Below are positions 44,489-52,774 of a stretch of DNA of 64,000 nt, in pieces (position 1 is the first letter of the stretch; each line of letters opens with the position of its first letter). The DNA lies in assembly GCF_910592395.1 (NCBI RefSeq), contig NC_088319.1, positions 5,516,001 through 5,580,000 of the forward strand. Reading direction: 5' to 3'. The notes under the pieces were generated by a model. It searched no databases, was not told where the DNA came from, and saw nothing but the letters and a program-made list of their open reading frames with translations. Source of the DNA: Lineus longissimus. Taxonomy: Eukaryota > Nemertea > Pilidiophora > Heteronemertea > Lineidae. The position numbers and the translations under genes were made by a program.

Positions 44489-44849
44489 TTAATTTACTTG
44501 AATTTTTCCTTGAATTTTCCCTTGAATTTTGCTTAGGCCAAAAGTTATCAGATGGCAGCACTGACGTAATTAATGTTAAACAGATGTTACCTTAAACAGA
44601 TGTTACTGTTAAATAGTCATAAATGTCATTGACCTAATAGAAAGTTCAATAGCCGAGTGTGTAAAGCATGGAGCTTCCACACATGAGGTTATATGTTGGC
44701 GTGGGTTCGTTTCCCGGTGAAGGCAACATATGAAGATGGGTTTTAGTTGTGGCCAAAAGAGCGAGTGTAAATTTATCACGCCGTCATAAGTTTTTATCCC
44801 ACTGGGATAAGTTTTTTTATGGTTCATTTTTTGTTTAACCAACTTAAGT
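44489..44849. other. Polinton right non-coding end
   Basis: About 360 bases between the last gene and the right inverted repeat, with short tandem duplications (TTGAATTTT units at 44500-44530, TTAAACAGATGTTAC units at 44575-44610) and a tRNA-like segment at about 44643-44727. Confidence 0.6.
44643..44727 (+). other. tRNA-like segment (Pol III A/B boxes)
   Basis: ATAGCCGAGTGTGTAAAGC resembles the A box and D arm of a class II (Ser/Leu-like) tRNA, and GTGGGTTCGTTTCCC about 50 bases on resembles a B box and T arm. I cannot form a complete acceptor stem, so this is more likely a degenerate tRNA or tRNA-derived SINE head than a working tRNA. It lies inside the Polinton, just inside the right inverted repeat. 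Confidence 0.3.
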
Positions 44850-45113
44850 AAGTAATAGGGAACCTGTTGTTTTATCAATTTTACGTATTTGGTAAGTTTG
44901 GTAAGTTTGGTAAGTTTTTGGGGAAAAAAAATAAAAAAAACCAAAGACCCCCCAGTGTTCACAGAAATTATCCATGTTGGGTTTTTGGTAGTGTTTGTGG
45001 GTTAAAACAGTGAATTCTTGACAAATGTACATGAATAATGATGAAGGGTGAAGTTTTTTGCCCACGATTCTAGGTTTTGACGTAGATAGTCGTACATTCG
45101 TTTCCTTATTACT
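44850..45113 (-). repeat. Polinton right terminal inverted repeat
   Basis: Inverse copy of 27306-27591, ending CCTTATTACT. By eye it differs by about three substitutions plus homopolymer length changes and one 18-base indel. The frames at 44844-45256 are shadows. Confidence 0.93.
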
Positions 45114-46708
45114 GGAAAGGCAGGAGTTGCGAGGATCATATCTTTAGTCTGACAACAATAGTGAGAAATCGAAAACAACAGAAAAAGCCTACTTTTGTTT
45201 GTTATGTGGATTTTCCAAGGCGTTTGATATGATAGATAGAAAACTGTTGATAACAAAGCTGTATGGTAAAGGCATCTCCGGCAGATTCCTTAAATCAGTT
45301 TTGTCAATGTACAAGGATACAGATGCACGCGTGCGCATCAATGGGTGTCCGACTGATAGTTTTAGGACAACGTGCGGAGTTAGACTGGGGGACAGCCTAT
45401 CGCCAACTCTTTTTGCTTTATATCTCAATGATCTAGCGGAACAGATAAACAGTGAAGGAAATGGCGTAGCTATAAACGGTAGAAATTTAGCTATTCTGTT
45501 GTATGCTGATGATATCGCCCTGATTAGTGACAATGAGGAATCGCTCCAAAACATGATAGACATGGTGCGGGATTGGTGTATAAAGTGGCGTATGGCAGTG
45601 AACGTTGAAAAGACAAAAGTTATGCACTTTCGTAGGAAATGTGAAGCGCCAACTAATTATGTATTTCATTTTGGAGAACATGATATTGAGCGAACTAATG
45701 CCTATCGTTATCTGGGTGTAGAACTGAATGAATATTTAGATTATACCCACACTGCAGACGTGTTAGCGAAAGGGGCCTCAAAGGCTCTAGCAGGTATTTT
45801 AGCGAAGCATTTCTCGACGGCAAGATGACTCATGTATAATTCGTATATACGCTTATATGACGCTCAGGTGGTGCCGGTGATGGACTACTGTTGCAGTGTT
45901 TGGGGTTTTAAAACTTATAGACAATGTGAGAAAGTTCATTTGCGGTGTTTAAGATCCTTTCTAGGAGTTGGTAAATTTTCAGCTATACCGGCAATAGTGG
46001 GCGACATGGGTTCCATACCGCTGTCTATCAGGAATCATGTCAAGATGTGTAACTTGTGGTTTAAGCTGTGTACTTTGCCTGTTCATAGAATTGCCAAACA
46101 CATATTTCTATGGGATTATGAGTTATCTAGACAAGGGAAAGATAACTGGTGCAAAAGTATAAAAACTATTTTGAACGATTGTAATATGACTAACATTTAT
46201 GATGCTCCCATGCAACACAGGACATTCTCAGCAGCAGAAAATAGGGAGCTTTCAGGCCGGATAAGGGACGCTCTCATGGCAAATTATGTGGTTAAATGGA
46301 AAAATGAGGTGGTGAACATGCCAAAACTACGAACGTTTGAAGTTGTTAAAACAGGAATTCGGTACGGAGAGATATGTTTTATTGCCACTGAGTAGGGCAA
46401 GTAGGTCTACAATAGCAAGAATGCGTAACGGTACATTCCCTCTAGGTATAGAATTAGGACGATATCGGGGTGTGCCGCTTGAAAATAGAACCTGTAAGAA
46501 CTGTGGTGATGAAAAAGTGGAAGATGAGTTCCATTTTCTTTTGGAGTGTACAAAATATAGCCGAGAGCGGGTGGACTTGCTGTTGGATATTGGTGAAAAT
46601 GTTGGTTCCATGGACCGGAGCGGTGGACAGAATGCGCTTCTGTCGAGTCCGGCAGTGGCAGGACGTGTAGCTGGCTATATACGACTCATCTACCAAATGC
46701 GTAAATAA
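45114..46708 (+). pseudogene. LINE ORF2, catalytic RT and C-terminal part
   Basis: Continuation of the RT interrupted at 27299. It starts at GGAAAGGCAGG, then SCEDHIF-like codons. A missing T near 45210-45215 shifts the frame into FSKAFDMIDRKLL. The catalytic YADD box (LLYADDIALIS) is at about 45500, followed by WCIKWRMAVNVEKTKVMHF and YRYLGVELNE. A TGA at 45826-45828 and a shift near 46.34-46.39 kb follow. The end carries a CKNCGDEKVEDEFHFLLEC zinc knuckle typical of jockey/I/CR1-like LINEs. Confidence 0.88.
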
Positions 46709-46883
46709 ACCGCCTCAAATCATAAGTAGAATAAGTCGTGTATGGTCGGACCACCCCTCCCTTTGCCGCGGTCGACATGTTGCGCTCCCGTTTACAAATT
46801 ATGAATTATTGTGTCTCGTAAGCCTTTGCAGGCTGGCTTTTTGTAAAAGGTGACACGTTAATAAAATATATATATACGCAGGT

Positions 46884-48397
46884 CCTATGTCCTCGTCATC
46901 CTGCTGAGCCTTGGTGATTTCTTCTTTTGACAGCCCGTGAAGGAGCCCGTCTGCAGTTGTTCTCTCGTCTGTTTCGGTTTTGGACGATTCGGTGACTTCC
47001 GCGTGGCTGGCCTCGGAGTAGTGGCATTGACTGACAGTTGCTCCTTTTCTTGGTCCGGCTGTTTGACATCTGTTTGACCACAAAAGGGGCAGTCCCCATG
47101 CTTCCGGTTTCGTTTGGGCCGCCTTGAGAGGGCATCAGCGTTTCCATGTTTGACTCCAGGTCGATGCTCAATTACGTAATCAAACTCAGCGAGCCTCTCT
47201 GGCCAACGGGCGACTTGTCCAGATGGTTCCTTGAAATTTAGGAGCCACTTGACCGTCATATTATCAGTCCTAACTCGGAATTGTTTGCCAGAAGTCCCGG
47301 AAATGCTCGGCGAAGGTGACCAGTGCAAGCTTTTATCTCCGAGTGGTACAGTAGTTGGTTTCCCCGCCTTGAAAGGACTTGCTTCCATAGGCTATGACCC
47401 GTTCTGAGCCATTTTCTTGTTTCTGTGACAGCACAGCTCCCATCGCGATGTCACTGGCTTCGGTGTCAAGGACAAAATCTCCAGCTTTTTCACTGAAGTC
47501 TGGGTAGGCCAGGACCGGCGCGGACACTAACTTTTCCTTCATTAGGTTGAACGCCTGCTCACAATGCTCTGACCAGACGAATGGCACCTCCTTCCGGGTG
47601 AGACGATGCAGTGGATCGACAATGTTGGCAAACCCAGGAACAAACTTTTCATAATATGTCGCTAGCCCAATAAAGGAGCGGACCTCTGACATGTTCGGTA
47701 GGGATAGACATAGGGATCGAAATAACTTGCAATTTGAAGGCTTGAGCTTTAGGTTAGCTTGCTCTAGGCGAGTGAAAACCTCCTCCAGCTCAGCGATATG
47801 TCCCTCGAACGTCGCAGAATGGACGATTATATCGTCCAGGTAGACAAGGCAATACTCTAGGCCCCCTAAGACAATATTCATTAGCCTGATGAAGGTAGCA
47901 GGAGCTCCGATCAGGCCAAAGGGCATTACACGCCATTCCTACTGCTTGGTGCCTGAAACAAACGACGTCTTGGCTCGATCTTCAGGTGCTACACCCACCT
48001 GCCAGTAGCCACTGGCACAATCCAGGCATGAGAAGTACCTTGGGCCTGAAAGCTTGCTGAGGGTTTCGTCAATTCTGGGCAATGGTTGGGCTGACTTGAC
48101 AGAGCAGGAATTCAGCTTTCGATATTCAACACACAGACGGAATGAGCCATCGTGTTTCCGGGCCAGTACTATTGGGGAACCCCAAGGGCCCTGTCCTTGC
48201 TGAACTAGGTCGTGATCCATCAGCTTCTTTATCGTCTTGTCCAGAAACTGCTGTCGATGGGGCAGCTGACGTCTTGGATGTTGTTTTATCGGGCGGGCAT
48301 CACCAGTATCATTTGTATGCTGAATCACCTGGGTCTGGCCGAGATCGAAATCGTCCATTGAAAACACATACTGATGTCGTGCAATTAAACCAACCAC
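46884..48397 (-). pseudogene. Gypsy reverse transcriptase and RNase H
   Basis: RT begins with PRRQLPHRQ, LVQQGQGPWGSPIVLARKHDG and RLCVEYRKLNS, then YFSCLDCASGYWQV. An in-frame TAG at 47939-47941 precedes EWRVMPFGLIGAPATF and the catalytic VYLDDIIVHS. The connection and RNase H parts follow (FVLDTEASDIAMGAVLSQ; after a frameshift near 47.36 kb, FRVRTDNMTVKWLLNF and HRPGVKHGNADALSRRP). It ends at DDEDIGP, where the LINE is inserted. Inactive. Confidence 0.9.
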
Positions 48398-48542
48398 TGC
48401 AGCCGTTTGTTCCTCTGCAAGATCCAGCTCACTGAGTTCCAGCTTCTCAAGCAGTGCCGCTCGTTATCTTCTTCGGAGCTGTCCTTCCCTGGAGCCGATG
48501 GTGGTTCTGGCTCAGACCTGGGTGCACTACCGCTGAAGATGT

Positions 48543-49432
48543 TCAGACTTGAGTCTCTGGGGTGGTCTCACTCGGGTTCGTGTCTTGCTCTGAGGACAGT
48601 GTTCCCTCAGCCAATCCTATCTCAGCAGCAGGATGGAACCAACCGATTGTTCTTCCAGGCCTGATAAACACAGGCTTATCCGTAAGGTTAGCCACTGTCA
48701 CGGGAACTTTACCATAATCAGAGGACACCAGCGATCTTACCGTGGTAAAAGGGTGCTTTCCTTTTGCTGCTTCCAGCATCCCTAGTGTCAGTTGACTCTC
48801 CTTTCGCCCATTGGATAACTTTCCAGGTAGGATCATCTCGGTGCCAGCTGGTATACGGACACCCCTTCCTAGCACGACTCTGCATACCTTTGGCTCACCC
48901 TGTGGTTTCTCTGTGGAATCTCGCAGTCGCCAGCTTCTAAGATCGCAGTCTTATAGCTGATACTGCAGTCATGGGCCTGCAGAAAAAAATCACTCCTAAG
49001 TAGGCAGGCAAGTGTCAGGTTGTCCACAGTCACCACGGGATGTTTGAACTCTGAAGATCCCAGACGAAGGTTGACTTCTGCCACTCCAATTATCTTCAAT
49101 TCCTCACCAGTGGCTGATTGCAAACTCCCTTCAACTTTCTGTAGCTCTTGACGCGATCTCCCTGGACACTTTCCCCACAATGTGCTGCTGGCTAGTGTGA
49201 GAGCAGCAGCTGTATCAAGCAACATTGTGGTGGGTATGTTATCGACTTAACCACTCACATAAAGACTGCTGTCTTTGAATTCAATTTGACCAATAGATAG
49301 AATTCTAGTCGGGTTGGACTCAGCTGTTGTAAGGTAAGTTGTCAGCTTCGAAGGTGATGTTGTTCCCTCCTCAGGCTTATCCAGCGCGGTGCCTGACTGA
49401 GCGCTGGAGATAACTAGAGCAGAGTCTCCCAT
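48543..49432 (-). pseudogene. Gypsy protease region
   Basis: The frame at 49225-48869 carries MLLDTAAALTLAS, the aspartic protease motif in DTAA form (usual DTGA/DSGA), and then VTVDNLTLACLLRSDFF in place of the ILGxDF flap-side motif. The next frame (48875-48543) has PVFIRPGRTIGWFHPA, the usual linker before RT. Frames are separated by shifts and stops. Confidence 0.75.
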
Positions 49433-49595
49433 ACTCTTGGAAGAGGGCTTGAACTCAGCTGCACCAAGGTTAGAGGTCCAATTTGAAGGTGATGTTTATA
49501 GCTTCTCGGGCTTGTCCGGAGCGGTGCCCGACTGAGTACCAGAGATAACTAGAGCAGAGTCTCCAGTACTCTCCCCTCCCTTACTAAAATTGTTG

Positions 49596-51130
49596 TCATC
49601 CAGCTGGGCCATCGTGGACTCCCCTCGCTCCCAGTAACAATACTGGCTCAGCAGGCTGGGGAATGTAACCAAAACTGGGCATGTCTAGAGCAGAGCCCTT
49701 CTCCGTGGTATTTAGAGCAAAATCCCGGAAACCTGGTTGGACATCCCCTTGCCAAATTGAAGCTGGGGCTGCTGACGGTTGTTGAAGAACCGTCTGTCCC
49801 CGCGACGACCTCGTCTTTGAGTTTCCCCGGTCCTTGTTCTTGGGGCAAGATCCAGACTTATGCCCTGTGCCTTCACAGGTATAACACGTGATGCTTGGGC
49901 ACCGACTAGCCTGGAGCCCGGCCTGCTTACAATTCCAGCAGATCCCTGGTTCACGCACGTCACGGCCACCTTCAGGGCCACCAGACTTTTCTAACTTTCT
50001 AATTCGGGTGTCCATTTTCTGTAGAAGATCCGGGACCTGACTCATTTCTAATGACTCAGCAGCAGGTGAGGTGGCCCCAGTGGTTGCACTGGCTACATTG
50101 GGCTTGGCTGTGCTACTTGATGTCTTGGCATTCTTCTGGTGTCGCACTCCCTGCTTCAGGAGGAGTTGAGCCGATTCAAGCTGGCGAATCTTCCTGATGG
50201 CCTCTTCAATGGTCTTGGGCGAGCTCATGAGTAGCTGTTGCTTCACTTGGTCAGCTGCCCTCACCCCCAAAAGGAATTGATCAAGGGCCATTTCCCGCTG
50301 CAACTCCCTACCACTATCGGGGTAGGCCTTCAAGGCTAGTTCCAATAGAGCATCCGAGAAAGTATCATATATCTCTGACCCACCTTGGGTACGAGCTCGG
50401 AGTTGCAACTTATAATCCTCCTTTGTTGCGTTGTGGAAGCGCCGCTCAAGGGCAGCGCAGAACTCATCAAAAGGGAATGTTGGTGAAAGGTGGAGATTCG
50501 CCACGGCAACATAGGCCTGGTGGTCCAGCCTTGAAAGTAGTTGCTGCATCCGGTCCCCAACTTCGATTTTAGTTAGATCAGCAAAGGTATTGAACCTCTC
50601 TAATCAAATTCTAAAATTTTGATTTACCATGAAGTTCTTGGGTGCCTGTGCTTTGGCAGTAAGTTAAGAGCGCGACACAGGTAAGGGGTCCTCTGCTTCA
50701 ATGTGTCAATAAGGTATGTAAAAGAATCCAAGAAGGATGAAATTAGATCAGCGTCCCCTACGCTTTGATTCGCCATTGGTCCAGGTGGGGTCAACTCAGG
50801 TCGAGGGGTGCTGCTTGCGATGGTGGTTGGCATCCTTGGTGGTGCACCATGCACTACTTGCCCAGTCTTGCTGGTCATAGGGTTGACTTTGGGTCCCGGT
50901 CCAGGATTCCCAACCATTGTAGCCGTACCAGGTGTTACCGGTGACAGGTGCAAGGTTCGGGCACCTCCACCCTGATTCTGACGCACTGGTTGTCTTCGGT
51001 ATGGATTGTGGCCTGAGAGTCCCTGAGGCGCTGTAGAATGATTCAACGGCGGGCGCAGTGGTGTCGCCACTGCTGGGTTTTGTCGGGCCTGTCCCGGATT
51101 CCGTTCATTTTCAATCTGTATGTTGGCCAT
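49596..51130 (-). pseudogene. Gypsy gag
   Basis: The probable start is the ATG at 51130 (MANIQIENERNPG), giving a Pro/Gln-rich N terminus. A shift near 50.62 kb leads to the main frame with LSRLDHQAYVAVANL, FDEFCAALERRFHN and LALKAYPDSGRELQREMALDQFL, a capsid-type helical domain. Two zinc knuckles follow: a damaged one (CWNC..GLQASRC, His replaced by Leu) and an intact CYTCEGTGHKSGSC. It would have packaged the element RNA. Confidence 0.85.
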
Positions 51131-51733
51131 ATTCACAAGATTCCGATTTTCAGTATACCATAGGCTCCAGAATGCCACTAAAAAACACAACACAGCCCTG
51201 TCACAGCAATTAGCAATCTTCTGGTAAGGTAATCTTATCCGTACTTTCTGCACATACAGCACACTAGGACAGGTTCACTTTATTCCCAACCAGTCAAGCC
51301 TCTTATTTCATCACAACCATCACAGTACCCATGATACTCTGGAGAAATGTGCTACGGATCATGATACCAGAAATCAAGCATATAGAGCATTAGTACAATC
51401 CCTCTCCACCAAACAAAGATGAGTGCATCAGTGTACTGCAATGCGTGAGACTTGTTTTCACAGAAGTCGAAAATCGCAGGCCTAACAGGTTTGACGTCAT
51501 AGACACGAGCCTAACACCTCCCAAATACTTACAATTATTACAATTCAGGCCTTTACAGGTTACAAATCCAGTGTAGAAGTGCTGAAGTTCGACTTGGCAG
51601 TACCCAAAACTCGTGGCCAGATTTTGCGTTGCTTGAGACGATACAAAATTTCAGCGGGCAGCGTGATATTCTTCGTAAAAACTTGCAATTTTTGGGGCAT
51701 GAGGCATCTGATACCCGAAAACGCTGCCACTAA
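51131..51733 (-). other. Gypsy 5' leader with primer-binding site
   Basis: Directly after the 5' LTR on the element strand, four bases in, is TGGCAGCGTTTTCGGG (51729-51714), the right form (TGG..) and place for a tRNA primer-binding site. I cannot name the tRNA. The rest of the leader to the gag ATG is non-coding. Confidence 0.65.
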
Positions 51734-51973
51734 TGTGAAACACGGCTCCTCGGTGTTTAATTAGTAATAACTCGGAATGCTCACCTTCATAATAACCACC
51801 TTTATTCAACGCAATTACCAGGGACTCTACTACACACAAAACCTCTTCCTCATCACCTCTGGTCTCTCTATACAATTGTTGGGGAGATGGAACGGTGACC
51901 CACCGGACCACGGATTAGAGGCGCCGCCCGGCCGAAGCTTCGCGCACTGACCTTGGTCCAGCAGATCACCACA
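51734..51973 (-). repeat. Gypsy 5' LTR (right in window)
   Basis: TGTGAAACACGGC to GATCACCACA, 240 bp, followed by the CTTG target duplicate and then by GPCR 3'-flank sequence (TATAGCG..GAGTATTGCCAGT) that matches the flank of copy 1. Confidence 0.9.
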
Positions 51974-52774
51974 CTTGTATAGCGATCTACGAGTATTGCC
52001 AGTACCGAAACTTGGCACTACTTAATTGACATAATTATTAGCAGCCCTCTCTAAATATGGTATTGTCAAAAGGATTTCGAAGTTCTGTATATCGGTAAAC
52101 ATAGTCCAAATCTTGGAGCTTAGTTAAAACCAAGGCAAATTTGCTGTATGAGAAGCGTAGTTAATACTATTCATGTTACACTTTGTTTATAAAAGAAAAT
52201 GTCCATTTCATGGACATCGTTCATATTTCGCGCACGAAACATAGTGGGATCCAATGTCAGCAGGCGAGTCAAGTTATGTTAAGTAATCACCTTTTTCTTC
52301 AAATTCATTGATCTTTCGAGACCATTGCGACTACATTCAAGTACTGGCATTATGGCGGGATACTAGCTTCGTATTGTGAAATGTGTTCTGCAGCTACGGT
52401 AGTCGATGAATCCAGCAGCTGCAATCAGTCCATCACAATACTGTGCCCACATTTGTCTAACGTTCACTGTCAGACGTTGACTGATGCCGGTGTTATCTTG
52501 AATTGTTGGTGACTCTCATTGACCTGTGAAAAGTCTGGACAAAGGCTTCGACGAGTCCTCAAGGATTTGCCAAGTTTTCAGACACGTTTTCTTGTGTCGG
52601 GTGATCGAAACCGATCTGTGGGCTGGGCCGAGTTATTGGACTTATCAATGCAATAAATCACATTCATTGAGTTTGCATAAGTTAACGTGGTTTCAACTTC
52701 CTGTGTGAATTTAATAGCCAGCTTTGGAAAAATGTAAATGTAATGAACATGATGCAGCGTACAGTCAAGGAGTA
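51974..52774 (+). promoter_or_regulatory. Upstream block of GPCR copy 3
   Basis: Shares the conserved phrases of the other upstream blocks (AGGATTTCGAAGTTCTG, GTTACACTTTGTTTATAA, CATGGACATCGTTCATATTTCGC). With the gypsy element removed it is continuous with the 3' flank of copy 2, so the 30-kb insertion now separates these two genes. Confidence 0.55.

Larger units (their letters stand above)
27306..45113. mobile_element. Polinton/Maverick element (17.8 kb)
   Basis: The termini are AGTAATAAGG..CCTTATTACT (5'-AG..CT-3', as usual for Polintons), with inverted repeats of about 265-285 bp. The 6-bp target duplication GGAAAG (27300-27305, 45114-45119) interrupts a LINE RT codon run that is otherwise continuous. 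It encodes PolB, a retroviral-type integrase with chromodomain, an A32-like ATPase and jelly-roll capsid candidates, the core set of this group. Three genes are on the plus strand and twelve on the minus. I could not find the adenovirus-type cysteine protease. The inverted repeats differ at only a few sites, so insertion is recent, yet most of the core genes I recognise are broken. All 15 gene starts sit at a TAAAT motif. Confidence 0.96.
26157..46880 (+). mobile_element. 5'-truncated LINE (non-LTR retrotransposon) split by the Polinton
   Basis: The gypsy pol frame breaks at 26156 and resumes at 46881, and GGTCCT is present at both borders (26151-26156, 46881-46886), a likely target duplication. 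The plus-strand sequence between encodes a LINE RT of jockey/CR1/I-like type and ends in AATAAAATATATATATACGCA, a typical A/T-rich 3' tail. Removing the Polinton leaves about 2.9 kb, lacking ORF1 and most of the endonuclease. Confidence 0.88.
21965..51973 (-). mobile_element. Ty3/gypsy LTR retrotransposon, degenerate, split by a LINE
   Basis: Two direct repeats of 236 and 240 bp (21965-22200, 51734-51973) begin TGTG and end CACA and are flanked by CTTG on both sides (21961-21964, 51974-51977). Comparison with GPCR copy 1, whose 3' flank reads CTGTCTTGTATAGC without a break, shows the empty site. On the minus strand the order is gag, protease, RT, RNase H, integrase, then an extra SGNH-like ORF, the Ty3/gypsy order. 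All coding parts contain stops or frameshifts. The LTRs differ at roughly 20 sites by eye, so this is the oldest of the three nested elements. Confidence 0.92.
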
